Positions 23,601 to 32,523 are shown, counted from the first letter of the stretch. The stretch is 64,000 nucleotides of DNA from Nitrosomonas sp. sh817 (GCF_030908545.1 NZ_CP133083.1:62001-126000); one strand, 5' to 3'. Translations and numbers: made by a program. Notes: generated by a model not told the origin, from the letters alone.

Positions 23601-23778
23601 TCTGACATTATTCCTACAAACATGTAATCATTTTTAGCGGAAATTTTCTGCTTAGTTTCTTGGAAGCTAAACCGGGAATCCATTGCTGATTCTCGGATGT
23701 GTGTCGATTGAATAAGCTCGTTTCTTCCTGTTATTCCGTACATTCATTATTTTTCTCTCTTTTAACATAGCAAAGAAC

Positions 23779-23805
23779 TAAAGTTGTTGAAGTTTTTGTC
23801 GTAAG
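23779..23805 (+). promoter_or_regulatory. Candidate sigma-28 (FliA) promoter of the Aer-like gene
   Basis: TAAA at 23779-23782, then 15 bases, then GTCGTAAG (consensus GCCGATAA, about half matched). The spacing is exactly that of flagellar/chemotaxis promoters, and the gene 41 bp downstream is a chemoreceptor. The -10 match is weak. Confidence 0.35.
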
Positions 23806-23846
23806 AAAAAACCTACCTTTCTTGTCCATTAGAGTGAGAATATGCT

Positions 23847-25364
23847 ATGAGAATTAATGAACCCGTTACCCAGCGCGATATGGGGATGAATAACGATTGT
23901 GTGATCATTTCGACAACCAATATGAAAGGTGCGCTCACATCGGTGAACGAAGATTTCATCCGAATGAGCGGTTTCACTTGGGAAGAGCTCGAGAATAAAA
24001 ATCACAATATCATCCGTCACCCTGATGTACCGCCGGAAGCCTATGCAATGCTGTGGGAAGCGCTTAAAGCGGGAAATCCGTGGATGGGGATGGTCAAAAA
24101 CCGCCATAAAAGCGGTGATCATTATTGGGTCGATGCCTTTGCCAGCCCGCAATATGAAGACGGTAAAATCATCGGTTACCAATCGGTCCGGGTTAAACCG
24201 GAAAAAGTTTGGGTTGATCGTGCGGAAGCTTTGTATGCGAAGATCATGTCCAAAAAATCTCCAGAAGATAAAAAGCGTTCCAAATTAGATGCGGTAAAGC
24301 TTTCTCGATTTCCGATGGGAATTACGGCCAAAATTGTGTTGGCAGTGACGGGTGTTTTTGCGTTGCTGTTTACCGGACTGGCAGTGGCGCAACAGATTTC
24401 ATTGCTTTTTGCGTTAATCGGCTTTGCAACAGGCGGCATGATCAGTTTTGCAGTGATTCACCAGCTGCTGAGTCCGCTTCGGGCACTAGCTGCGAAATCT
24501 GAGAAAATCGCTAACGATCCGGTGGCACGCTTCATTTATAGCGGACGCACCGATGAACTGGGACAATTAGAATATGCGCAAATATTTCAAGGCGCAAAAC
24601 TCCGTACCGCAATTGGCCGGGTGAAAGAATCATCGGTTGTTCTGGAAAATGCTGCGGATGATATTGCTACAGGTAGCGTTGATTTGTCTGGTCGCACGGA
24701 AAACCAAGCATCCAGTTTGGAAGAAACCGCTTCCAGCATGGAAGAAATCACCTCAACCGTTCAACAGAATGCTGAAAACGCGAAACAAGCCAATGTGTTA
24801 GTTATGGAAGCGCGCAACCAAGCTGAGAAAAGCGGTGATGTGGTTTCCAGCACGATTCAGGCAATGTCGCAAATTAACGAAAGCAGCAAGAAAATTGCCG
24901 ATATTACCAATGTCATCGATGAGATTGCTTTCCAGACCAATTTATTAGCACTCAATGCGGCTGTAGAAGCGGCACGAGCCGGAGAGCAAGGACGGGGATT
25001 TGCAGTCGTTGCCAACGAAGTGCGTACTTTGGCGGGGCGTAGTGCAGAGTCCGCGAAACAGATCAAAGATCTTATTAACGATAGCGTGGCTAAGGTGGAA
25101 GGTGGTACGCAGCTCGTCAATCAATCCGCTGAATCATTAAAAATGATTACCAACAGCGTCAAGAAAATTTCCGATATCGTGGGTGAAATTACTCAATCAT
25201 CCATGGAACAAGCCAACGGAATCGAACAAATCAATCAAGCGATTTCGCAGATTGACGAAGTTACCCAGCATAACGGTCAATTGGTGGAAAAATTATCGAC
25301 CTCAAGCCGGGCGATGACTGAGAAAGTTAAAATGCTCTCCGGCTTGGCGGATCAATTCAAATAA
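23847..25364 (+). CDS. Aer-like PAS-containing methyl-accepting chemotaxis receptor
   Basis: 505 residues. The N-terminal PAS domain (about 1-115) has the Aer layout with GFTWEELENKNHNIIRHPDVP and NPWMGMVKNRHKSGDHYWVDAF, consistent with FAD-based redox or oxygen sensing. Two adjacent membrane segments cover about 150-198, with no periplasmic domain. The cytoplasmic signalling region follows, including the conserved hairpin tip IDEIAFQTNLLALNAAVEAA with GEQGRGFAVVANEVRTLAGR. It should pass energy or oxygen signals to CheA/CheW, which are not in this window. A terminator follows. Confidence 0.9.
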   Translation: MRINEPVTQRDMGMNNDCVIISTTNMKGALTSVNEDFIRMSGFTWEELENKNHNIIRHPDVPPEAYAMLWEALKAGNPWMGMVKNRHKSGDHYWVDAFASPQYEDGKIIGYQSVRVKPEKVWVDRAEALYAKIMSKKSPEDKKRSKLDAVKLSRFPMGITAKIVLAVTGVFALLFTGLAVAQQISLLFALIGFATGGMISFAVIHQLLSPLRALAAKSEKIANDPVARFIYSGRTDELGQLEYAQIFQGAKLRTAIGRVKESSVVLENAADDIATGSVDLSGRTENQASSLEETASSMEEITSTVQQNAENAKQANVLVMEARNQAEKSGDVVSSTIQAMSQINESSKKIADITNVIDEIAFQTNLLALNAAVEAARAGEQGRGFAVVANEVRTLAGRSAESAKQIKDLINDSVAKVEGGTQLVNQSAESLKMITNSVKKISDIVGEITQSSMEQANGIEQINQAISQIDEVTQHNGQLVEKLSTSSRAMTEKVKMLSGLADQFK

Positions 25365-25388
25365 CGATTCAACAGAGCTGTTTCAATT

Positions 25389-25432
25389 GAAAAAGCCGGA
25401 TATCATTTAGCACTGACTCCGGCTTTTTTATT
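25389..25432 (+). terminator. Rho-independent terminator after the Aer-like gene
   Basis: AAAAAGCCGGA (about 25390-25400) pairs with TCCGGCTTTTTT (about 25418-25429), with a T run at the 3' side. The remaining bases to 25597 show no gene. Confidence 0.8.
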
Positions 25433-25597
25433 TTTCGCATATAATAACGCATCGGCTGTTTGGGCTTTTATCGGATAAGCCCGGCAACTTGGGTATTCCG
25501 GTATTAAAGTTTTTACTGGTTTTATCGATTAATTTCAGCGAGTATCACCAATCAAAAGCAAGCATGTTCGTTAAGGATGAGCTGCTAATTAAATTCT

Positions 25598-25954
25598 ATG
25601 GAAGAAGAAAAAGCTCCAGATTTTGACTTTGATCAGTGGTCGCAGCTGGCCCAGCACGAACCAGAGAAATTCGAAGCCATGCGGCAGCAGATGATTGATG
25701 AATTGATAGCTCAGGCGCCGTCGCATTTAAAACAGCGCATGAACGGTTTGCAGTGGCAAGTCGATCAAATTCGCAAGCAAGCGAATAATCCGATGGCTGC
25801 CTGTTTACAAATATCCCAGAAAATGTGGGCCAATGTTCTTGGAGAAAACGGATTACTGAAAGTACTCCAAGAGCCTAAAGAAATCCTTAAAACGCTTGAA
25901 AATGCGCCAACCGCAAAAGTTTTATCTTTCGAGCGTCCTAAGCCTGACAAATAA
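25598..25954 (+). CDS. DUF3135 family protein
   Basis: 118 residues, cytoplasmic and helical. The family pattern FDFDQWSQLAQHEPEKFEAMR is followed by LKQRMNGLQWQVDQIRKQANNPMAACLQISQ, as I recall for DUF3135. The function is unknown. The DUF4139 gene starts 20 bp after the stop, so the two may be co-transcribed. Confidence 0.78.
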   Translation: MEEEKAPDFDFDQWSQLAQHEPEKFEAMRQQMIDELIAQAPSHLKQRMNGLQWQVDQIRKQANNPMAACLQISQKMWANVLGENGLLKVLQEPKEILKTLENAPTAKVLSFERPKPDK

Positions 25955-25973
25955 GATAGGCAAGCCGTTGCCC

Positions 25974-27434
25974 GTGAAAATAATCCGAAACCATCGCCAG
26001 ATTAGTAAGGTTTTTATCACCATCGGTTGTGCATGGGTTTACGCTTTCGCAAGCGCGATGGCCGATTCCAATGAGTTGTTAAGCACTCTGAAAGATCAGA
26101 AATCGGTGGCTGTCACTATTTATAACAATGACTTGGCGCTGGTAAAAGATTTTCGCCATATTGATATCGCCAATGGCGAATTTAATTTGGCCTGGCGCGA
26201 TGTCAGCGCGTTGATCCGGCCGGAAACCGCGCTGCTTCGGAGCATCGTTGATCCAACCGGTCTCACGGTCTTGGAACAGAATTTCAATTTTGACTTGCTG
26301 ACGCCGCAGAGCCTTCTCAATAAATATGCAGGAAAGACGGTGTCTGTGATGAGAGTTAATCCGGCTACCGGCGTGGAAACTAAAGAAAGCGCTACGGTAT
26401 TGGCTGTCAATGAAGGGGTGGTGCTTAAATTCGCCGATCGCATCGAAACCGGGACACCGGGTAGGATCACCTTCGAGAATGTGCCCGGCAATTTGCGGGA
26501 TCGTCCCACGTTAGTCATGCAGGGTACTATTACCGGTCAATCCGCGCAAAAACTCGAACTCAGTTATTTGACCGGCGGTTTATCTTGGAAAGCGGATTAC
26601 GTCGCGGAATTGAACGATCGCGATGAGCAGATGGATCTATCCGGCTGGGTCACGTTGGTTAATACCAGCGGCGCCAGCTATGCCAATGCAAAAGTGCAAT
26701 TGGTGGCTGGCGATGTTAACCGGGTGCAAAATGAAGTTGCAAGGCCGCTGGCGATGTATGCGAAAGGTGCGATGGATGCGGCAGCACCATCAATGGCCCA
26801 AGAGCCGTTGATGGAATATCACTTATACAGCTTGGACAGATTGACAACCATTCACGAAAACCAAACCAAGCAAGTTGCGTTGTTGAATGCGTCAGATATC
26901 CCGGTTCGCAAGGAGCTTATTCTGGCCGGCAGTGATTATTATTATTTCTCCGGGCATGGCGATCTGGGGCAGAAAAATAAAGCGAGTGTGATTGTATTAT
27001 TCGACAATAAACAAGCGGACCGGTTGGGTATACCATTACCCAAGGGCACAATCCGGGTATACAAACGCGATCAATCCGGCAACGCGCAATTTGTCGGCGA
27101 AGACAACATTGATCACACGCCCAAAAATGAGACGGTGCGTCTAAAACTAGGTTACTCATTTGATGTCACGGCTGCAAAAAAACAAATTGATTTCAAAAGT
27201 TTGAACATAGGTAACAATGTTAATCAATTTGAAAGCGCGTATGAAATTGTGATCAAGAATGCCAAGAAAGAGGCGGTGGAAGTGATTGTGCAAGAACCGA
27301 TCCCAGGTGACTGGAAAATACTGGAAGAAAGCCATTCCCACCATAAACCGGTGAGCAATACCGCAGAATGGAAAGTGACTGTGCCGGCCGAAGCTTCGTC
27401 CACACTCAAATATCGTGTGCGGGTGAAGTTTTGA
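25974..27434 (+). CDS. Exported DUF4139 domain protein
   Basis: 486 residues from the GTG at 25974, chosen because it precedes a signal sequence (KVFITIGCAWVYAFASAMA). The mature part begins with a beta-rich N-terminal domain (SVAVTIYNNDLALVKDFRHI). The DUF4139 region runs through LSYLTGGLSWKADYVAELN, LSGWVTLVNTSGASYANAKVQLVAGDV and, later, the C-terminal beta domain with YEIVIKNAKKEAVEVIVQEPIPGDW. Function unknown; members are exported and related by fold to mucoidy-type proteins. Converges with the VanZ-like gene. Confidence 0.8.
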   Translation: MKIIRNHRQISKVFITIGCAWVYAFASAMADSNELLSTLKDQKSVAVTIYNNDLALVKDFRHIDIANGEFNLAWRDVSALIRPETALLRSIVDPTGLTVLEQNFNFDLLTPQSLLNKYAGKTVSVMRVNPATGVETKESATVLAVNEGVVLKFADRIETGTPGRITFENVPGNLRDRPTLVMQGTITGQSAQKLELSYLTGGLSWKADYVAELNDRDEQMDLSGWVTLVNTSGASYANAKVQLVAGDVNRVQNEVARPLAMYAKGAMDAAAPSMAQEPLMEYHLYSLDRLTTIHENQTKQVALLNASDIPVRKELILAGSDYYYFSGHGDLGQKNKASVIVLFDNKQADRLGIPLPKGTIRVYKRDQSGNAQFVGEDNIDHTPKNETVRLKLGYSFDVTAAKKQIDFKSLNIGNNVNQFESAYEIVIKNAKKEAVEVIVQEPIPGDWKILEESHSHHKPVSNTAEWKVTVPAEASSTLKYRVRVKF

Positions 27435-27481
27435 GTAACGCTTTCCGCTAGGAAAATGTAGCAAGATAAAATCGTTTCGGC

Positions 27482-28558
27482 TTATTTTCCGGCAGTAACA
27501 ACCTTTTTCCCGATGAATCCCAGGAAAGCCGCCAAAGCGATACCGGCGGCAGCGCCTGCGGCGTCAATGTAAAAATCGCTCGGCAGCGGTGTTCGCCCTT
27601 CAATATAAAGCTGCGTTATTTCGGTGCCAGCCGCCAGCATCAGAATGACAGCTATGATTTGAAAGGTTGATCCGTTTGCCATCATCACACGAAGTATCAA
27701 CCCTAATAGAAAAAAGAAAAATACATGGCCGGCTTTATCCAAATCCCACGGGATCGCTGCTTTGAAAGCTTCGCTTTCCGCATTGATCAGCGTGCTGATT
27801 CCGTCCAATAATGCAATCTTGATATCGTTGGGGAGCGTTGTGCCTGCCAGTATGGAAATCAAAGCGGTCAGCAACAGCACGCGAAGAATTATGGTTTGCT
27901 CGCGAGTGAAAAGCAGTGAACCGGCCAGAAGTAAGAAAAAAAAGCCCCATGCAGTTAAGACTGCTTTTTTTACCACCGGGTAAACTTCATTTTCCAGTAC
28001 CGGGAAAACCTGCACATTTTTGATTTTCATAAGTCCGGTTGCTTGACTTAATTGCGCATACAGGCTGATCGATCGCGTATCACTGGCAATTGGAAACGCC
28101 GTTCGATAAGTTTTCCAGTCCTTGTCGCCCGACAATTGGACAACGGTGTGCGGCAATTCCCAGCGATCCGTTATTCCGTCATTTTGTGCCAGCAAAATTC
28201 TGGCTTTATTCCAAGATTGTTTGCCTGGAATGACATGGATGCATTTAACCTCGGCGGATACCAGAATCATGACGCCGGGTTTGACTGGAAATAAATCGTG
28301 CTGCACGCTGATGCCAGCTTTTGCGTCGCCGGAATAAATGGTGAGGATATTGCCGGAGATTTCGGCGTGATTGCCGTGCGCCGGGTGGTATTTCCAGTTG
28401 CCGTTCCGGATATCGGGTCCGATCGGCTCATACTGATGGATTTGAGAATGCAATACCAGGGTCGCCAAGGCCAGGAAGACAAACAGCAGGCAGTTGATGT
28501 TAAACAGGGGCATATATCCGCGCGAAAAACCCCCTGCTAGATTGGCGGCGCCGGTCAT
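27482..28558 (-). CDS. VanZ-like membrane protein with an extracytoplasmic domain
   Basis: 358 residues. A first membrane helix (about 18-38), then a soluble beta-rich segment (about 45-195, GNWKYHPAHGNHAEISGNIL, VQLSGDKDWKTYR) resembling carbohydrate-binding sandwich domains, then several membrane helices. The C-terminal part carries the VanZ signature: DKAGHVFFFFLLGLILR and AGTEITQLYIEGRTPLPSDFYIDAAGAAAG. VanZ-like proteins are associated with envelope polysaccharide loci, but no such locus is adjacent here. The start at 28558 or at the Met of MPLFNINCLL (28513) are both possible. Confidence 0.75.
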   Translation of the reverse strand: MTGAANLAGGFSRGYMPLFNINCLLFVFLALATLVLHSQIHQYEPIGPDIRNGNWKYHPAHGNHAEISGNILTIYSGDAKAGISVQHDLFPVKPGVMILVSAEVKCIHVIPGKQSWNKARILLAQNDGITDRWELPHTVVQLSGDKDWKTYRTAFPIASDTRSISLYAQLSQATGLMKIKNVQVFPVLENEVYPVVKKAVLTAWGFFFLLLAGSLLFTREQTIILRVLLLTALISILAGTTLPNDIKIALLDGISTLINAESEAFKAAIPWDLDKAGHVFFFFLLGLILRVMMANGSTFQIIAVILMLAAGTEITQLYIEGRTPLPSDFYIDAAGAAAGIALAAFLGFIGKKVVTAGK

Positions 28559-28616
28559 GCAGGTTTTTTGTTAACATGCGATGCGTTTATATGCCCTTTT
28601 GATGTAAAAAGCCGTA

Positions 28617-28691
28617 TTAAAAATATTGAATCATCAGCGCCACGTATCCGGCTGCAAATATGACAAAAGCAATAATGACGAGTTTTTTCAT
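28617..28691 (-). CDS. Possible 24-residue single-helix membrane peptide
   Basis: A short frame of 24 codons from ATG 28691 to TAA 28617. The peptide is MKKLVIIAFVIF followed by AAGYVALMIQYF: two Lys, then one uninterrupted hydrophobic helix. An AAGGGGA ribosome site lies nine bases upstream. It sits just upstream of the VanZ-like gene on the same strand and next to the MITE-like copy 2. Too short for homology to help; the case rests on the ribosome site and composition. Confidence 0.4.
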   Translation of the reverse strand: MKKLVIIAFVIFAAGYVALMIQYF

Positions 28692-28717
28692 TTTGCGAAT
28701 TCCCCTTGTATTTTGTT

Positions 28718-28864
28718 AGGGAAGCTCTGATTAATTCGACGAACGAGATGAAGCACGAGGCGCGCGGAACGCAGCAATCGAGATATATCAACAAGATAGG
28801 CGAGGAAGCGAGTGCCGCGCAACGAAGTGATTCGCTCGTATAGTGAATTAATCAGTGTTTCCTT
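28718..28864 (+). repeat. MITE-like element, 147 bp, copy 2
   Basis: Ends AGGGAAGCTCTGATTAATT and AATTAATCAGTGTTTCC(T). Inverted relative to copy 1 and exactly the same length. Interior bases agree at most positions (for example GATAGGCGAGG, CCGCGCAACGAAG). At the position of the porin ATG this copy reads GCG. Confidence 0.8.
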
Positions 28865-28915
28865 AGAAGTTTATTTCATTGCAGGTGTTAGTTAAACGTA
28901 TTCCATGCTCGGACG

Positions 28916-29464
28916 TCAAGTATTCCCGCTTTGTGTTTCCGCGATCAGAGCATCGGATGCCAACGCCCGGTTAATGGCTTCATGCCAGATTTCAGCCTTG
29001 TCTTCAAACGGCAACCGGGCATTCGCCGGGCTGGTCGATGGCAAGCGGGTCAATTGCAGTGATCCACAATCATATTGATGCAGAACATAACGCATGAAGC
29101 AGGCTTCGGCTTTTCCGCCATTAAAGAAGATATGCGTGATGGCCGGGTGTTGGGTAAATAATGTCTGAAAATCATTGATTTTTTGGGTGTCGGCTTCGAT
29201 GCTGGAATCAAGGCTGCCGGTTCGCTTGCAGGATTTCAGCACATCCCAGAGTGCAAAGGGAGACGATCGGAGCGCGGCTAATTTTTGGTGATACGGTGCA
29301 TCGGATTGGATTTGCAGCAACGGCGCCATGATCGGCCAGAACGCATTGCGCGGGTGAGCATAATATTGGCTGGCGGTCAGTGAAGCTTCGCCCGGCATGC
29401 TGCCAAGAATCAGAATTCTGACATTGCTTCCCGCAACCGGGGGAAAGCTATGAATCACCGGCAT
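28916..29464 (-). CDS. DNA-deoxyinosine glycosylase (uracil-DNA glycosylase superfamily, HDG type)
   Basis: 182 residues. Removes hypoxanthine from DNA, where adenine has been deaminated. UDG-fold motifs: ILILGSMPGEASLTASQYY (motif A, with GSMPG), YAHPRNAFWPIMAPLL, FALWDVLKSCKRTGSLDSSI and the C-terminal RLPSTSPANARLPFEDK (motif B-like leucine loop replaced by PSTSPANA, as in this family). Starts 16 bp after the gpmA-like gene stop on the same strand, at the end of a five- or six-gene run. Confidence 0.82.
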   Translation of the reverse strand: MPVIHSFPPVAGSNVRILILGSMPGEASLTASQYYAHPRNAFWPIMAPLLQIQSDAPYHQKLAALRSSPFALWDVLKSCKRTGSLDSSIEADTQKINDFQTLFTQHPAITHIFFNGGKAEACFMRYVLHQYDCGSLQLTRLPSTSPANARLPFEDKAEIWHEAINRALASDALIAETQSGNT

Positions 29465-29480
29465 ACGAGGTCAAATCCGA

Positions 29481-30218
29481 TCAAGTCAATTGATCGGCAT
29501 AATAATGCCGCAATGCCTGGCCTTGATGATTCAATTCATAGACCAGGGGCCGTCCGGTGGCGAGTTTTTGCTTCATCACTTGCAGCGGCGTCAGCTGATC
29601 CAGCAGCATCTGCAGCACCCGTAAAGTATTGCGGTGGGAAACGATTAGAATACGCTTGCCGTGCCGGATTTCCGGCAAAATGGTATCGAGCCAATAGGGC
29701 GCAAGGCGCGCGCGTGTTTGCTGCATGCTCTCGCCAGCCGGCAGCAGCGCCGGGTCGATGCCGTGGTACAATCGCTGATGACCGGGATATCTGATATCGT
29801 CGCGGTGCAACACTGGCGGCATGGCGTCAAATTTGATTTGGCAACCGAGAATCGGCCAGACGCCGAATTGCTTAATGGCCGGCCAGCGCGCCATCCCCTC
29901 CAATGCGCCGTAATGGCGTTCGTTCAGCCGCCAGTTTTGTATAACCGGAATGTCGAGCTGCATGGTTTCCAGCACGATATGCGCAGTTGTAGTGGCACGT
30001 TGCAACATCGAAGTAAAGCACAGATCAAAAGTGAATCCCGCTTGTTGCAGTAGCAAAGCGGCTCGCCTGGCTTCCTGTTCGCCTTTCGGACTCAAGGCGA
30101 CATCGCTCCAGCCGGTGAAGATTTTGTCGCGGTTCCAGATGCTTTGCCCGTGCCGCAGCAATACCAGCTTGGTCGTTAAGGATTGCACATTATCAGTTGC
30201 TGCAAGCGCTTGCCGCAT
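29481..30218 (-). CDS. gpmA: 2,3-bisphosphoglycerate-dependent phosphoglycerate mutase (GpmA-like)
   Basis: 245 residues from the ATG at 30218, whose A overlaps the last base of the desaturase stop (TGATG), so translation is coupled. It interconverts 3- and 2-phosphoglycerate. Histidine phosphatase motifs: VLLRHGQSIWN (catalytic His; Gln replaces the usual Glu), FTGWSDVALSPKGEQEA, TSMLQRATTTAHI, WRLNERHYGALEG and ILIVSHRNTLRVL (second His). The segment KFDAMPPVLHRDD differs from the usual FDVPPP. The operon context (desaturase, nucleotidyltransferase, HIT) is unusual for glycolysis, so a side role is possible. Confidence 0.85.
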   Translation of the reverse strand: MRQALAATDNVQSLTTKLVLLRHGQSIWNRDKIFTGWSDVALSPKGEQEARRAALLLQQAGFTFDLCFTSMLQRATTTAHIVLETMQLDIPVIQNWRLNERHYGALEGMARWPAIKQFGVWPILGCQIKFDAMPPVLHRDDIRYPGHQRLYHGIDPALLPAGESMQQTRARLAPYWLDTILPEIRHGKRILIVSHRNTLRVLQMLLDQLTPLQVMKQKLATGRPLVYELNHQGQALRHYYADQLT

Positions 30219-31315
30219 CAGCCGTTTTGCTGCTGTGAAGCTTTCGCGGCGGCTTCCGAGGATTCCCGCCAAATTTGTTTAAGTGCCGGCCAAAGACCGC
30301 TGCGGAGGGTTTTGATGTATTGTGAGTTGTCGGTCAGCCGGGTGACCAAGCGGCGTTGTGCCCGGCCCAGATTATGGTACGGCATGCTCATGAACAGATG
30401 GTGGGTGGCGTGATAACGCAATCCGACCGGCGCCCATAACGGCGTGACCAGGATATTGCCGGGAATATTGACTGAATCGAGGTATTGTTCCGGCAACGTC
30501 ATTTTGCGGTCGCCCGGATTGCGGTAAGCATGCGCTGCCAACGTGCGCAGTGAATTCAGAATGAATACCGATACCGCGATCAGGTACCACAATACCAGCA
30601 CTGACACCGGGAATACACCGAACCAGACCAGTGCGATGGCGCTGGCGCCGAATATGAAGGCGCCGAGTTCTTGCTGTTGCCAGTTGAGATCGTTGCGGAT
30701 CGCATCCGGCGCGCGCCGGTAGGTGGGATCGATGGTCAGCGACGACGCGCGTTCCCACACGATTTTGCGCAACGGCGGAATCAGATACGAAACTGGCGTC
30801 AACAGTACGAAACGGGCCGCCAATGCAATCGGAATCAAAAACGACAGCAATACGTAAATCACCATTTCTGCCGGTTTGCGCGTGGCGAACGGCAGATATT
30901 CGCCGTCGGCAGTGGTACCGTAAACATCCGGCTTGTGGTGATCGTTGTGCACACCGTCGTAGGTAAACGACGGAATCATGAATGGCACGCCGCAGATGAT
31001 GTTCCACACCAGGCGGAAATTGCGGAATGTGCCTTTTTTCAAATGCGCCAGCTCGTGCACGAAAATCGCGGAGCGGTATAAGGCCAAGACTGCGACCACA
31101 AAACCGCCCAATTGCCATAACGAAAACAGCGGGGAAAACAGCGCCGTAAAAAATGCTGCCCAGCCGAGCGTGATATGAAACAGAAAATCGCTCCAGTAAA
31201 TCCACGGATTCGGTGTCATCAAATCGCGTACCAGGTGATGTGCTTCCCGCAGCGGGAATTCCTTGACGTAAGGCTTGTTTTCTCCGGTTGCAGCCGGTTG
31301 TCCGGTATCGCTCAT
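30218..31315 (-). CDS. Membrane fatty-acid desaturase
   Basis: 365 residues from the ATG at 31315, which overlaps the HIT stop by four bases; the frame extends upstream only through HIT sequence. The three His boxes of membrane di-iron desaturases are visible: HELAHLKKG, DGVHNDHHK and HATHHLFMS, on either side of four membrane segments (about 45-90 and 200-260). The family acts on acyl chains or related lipids using molecular oxygen. Substrate unknown. The position between a HIT protein and a GpmA-like gene suggests a role in modifying a lipid made by the same operon. Confidence 0.85.
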   Translation of the reverse strand: MSDTGQPAATGENKPYVKEFPLREAHHLVRDLMTPNPWIYWSDFLFHITLGWAAFFTALFSPLFSLWQLGGFVVAVLALYRSAIFVHELAHLKKGTFRNFRLVWNIICGVPFMIPSFTYDGVHNDHHKPDVYGTTADGEYLPFATRKPAEMVIYVLLSFLIPIALAARFVLLTPVSYLIPPLRKIVWERASSLTIDPTYRRAPDAIRNDLNWQQQELGAFIFGASAIALVWFGVFPVSVLVLWYLIAVSVFILNSLRTLAAHAYRNPGDRKMTLPEQYLDSVNIPGNILVTPLWAPVGLRYHATHHLFMSMPYHNLGRAQRRLVTRLTDNSQYIKTLRSGLWPALKQIWRESSEAAAKASQQQNG

Positions 31316-31767
31316 GGCCAGCAAGACTGCAGGTGTTCGATGATTTGCTGATTGATTGCCGCGTCGGTGGCATTGACGTGCCCCAGATTCGGCGCTGCCG
31401 GCCAACCGGCATCGGTAAATTCGAGGCCGGCAAAGGTTTTTAGCTGCGCGTAACGCGGCAGCACATGGAAATGCACATCGGGATCGACCATCATCAGCAT
31501 CAAGTAGTTGATTTTGTCGTAGTGGAATGCTTGGGTCAGGGCTGCTTCGATGTCGCGTGTGACGCCGTGCAATTCGGCGAAGCTCGCCGGGCTTAGCTGT
31601 GCAAATGCCGTGGCCGGTTCGTGCGCGGCCAATACTAACGCGCCCAATGTCGCTTGCGCCGGACGCAGCAGTACCGACCAATATTGATACGAGCGGATGA
31701 TCGTCTGCGGCGCGCCGAATTTGCGCATCGTGGCGTTGAATTCTGATGGGATCGCGTGTTGCGTCAT
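31312..31767 (-). CDS. HIT-family protein
   Basis: 151 residues. The histidine-triad region reads PDVHFHVLPRY (HxHxh pattern, catalytic His in HFHVLP). Upstream are the fold elements LGALVLAAHEPATAFAQL and NYLMLMMVDP. HIT proteins hydrolyse or transfer nucleoside monophosphates. It overlaps the desaturase start (ATGA) and begins seven bases after the nucleotidyltransferase stop, so it is part of the same unit. Confidence 0.82.
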   Translation of the reverse strand: MTQHAIPSEFNATMRKFGAPQTIIRSYQYWSVLLRPAQATLGALVLAAHEPATAFAQLSPASFAELHGVTRDIEAALTQAFHYDKINYLMLMMVDPDVHFHVLPRYAQLKTFAGLEFTDAGWPAAPNLGHVNATDAAINQQIIEHLQSCWP

Positions 31768-31773
31768 ACGAAA

Positions 31774-32523
31774 TTATTGACTGAAAATGATGCCGGCGCG
31801 CGACAAGTCTTCAATGAAGTCGATCTCGCACCAGCGCAATCCGTTGATCGGACAGGAATTGACTCGATGATCTTTGGCCAGCCGGTCGATGATCGACAGA
31901 TACCATGACTTCAATTCCGCCGGGTGGCGCAACGCTTCTTCAACCGCTTGCCGGAACAGCCGCACACCGTCACCGCGAAAATAAATCAAGCCGATCGATT
32001 CTGCATTGACTTGATGCGGTGGCACGATTTTACTGACTTGTTGCACCCAGCCAGCGGTATCCAGTTGTACTTTCATATCGTCGGCGTCGTAGCTGGTCTT
32101 GAAATCCACGCTGAGTGTAATCGGCGCCGGGGGCGAATTCAAGACTTTGCTCAGCAAAGCCGGTTCGATCACGGTATCGCCATTCAGGATCAAAAAATCG
32201 CTACCCATTTCGCCACGCGCAATCCAGCAGCTTGCGAGATTATCCGCGACTTCGTAAAAAGGATTGAACAGGATTTTGATGCCGGGATATTCTGCATACT
32301 GTTGTTGTAACAGCTCTTCGATCAATCCCACCTGGAAGCCGGTAATGACGGTAATGTTGTCGATCCCGGCGGCAAGTAAGGCGTCAATTTGCCACGCCAG
32401 CACCGGTCTATCGGCGACCGGCAGCAGGCATTTGGGTGTGTTCTCGGTCAGCGGCAGCAGCCGCCGCCCTTGTCCGGCGCTGAGAATGATGGCTTTGATC
32501 GGTTTCGCAGTTGGAATGGTCAT
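31774..32523 (-). CDS. Nucleotidyltransferase of the LicC/sugar-nucleotide type
   Basis: 249 residues from ATG 32523 (an in-frame Met at 32556 is upstream). It has the NTP-transferase signature AIILSAGQGRRLLPLTENTP, followed by KCLLPVADRPVLAWQIDALL, LILNGDTVI (metal-binding Asp) and CEIDFIEDL. It is closest in style to LicC-type phosphocholine cytidylyltransferases and sugar-1-phosphate nucleotidyltransferases, which activate a phosphorylated head group with CTP or another NTP. The exact substrate cannot be told from sequence. First of a tight unit with HIT and desaturase genes. Confidence 0.78.
   Translation of the reverse strand: MTIPTAKPIKAIILSAGQGRRLLPLTENTPKCLLPVADRPVLAWQIDALLAAGIDNITVITGFQVGLIEELLQQQYAEYPGIKILFNPFYEVADNLASCWIARGEMGSDFLILNGDTVIEPALLSKVLNSPPAPITLSVDFKTSYDADDMKVQLDTAGWVQQVSKIVPPHQVNAESIGLIYFRGDGVRLFRQAVEEALRHPAELKSWYLSIIDRLAKDHRVNSCPINGLRWCEIDFIEDLSRAGIIFSQ

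Noticed and set aside
28555..28794. 79-residue minus-strand frame through MITE copy 2
   Set aside because: Half of it is repeat sequence and it has no ribosome site. The 24-residue frame within the same stretch has a better case.
30372..31433. 353-residue minus-strand frame overlapping the desaturase
   Set aside because: Shifted frame of the desaturase and HIT genes, rich in Arg and His with no domain. The desaturase His boxes are in the other frame.
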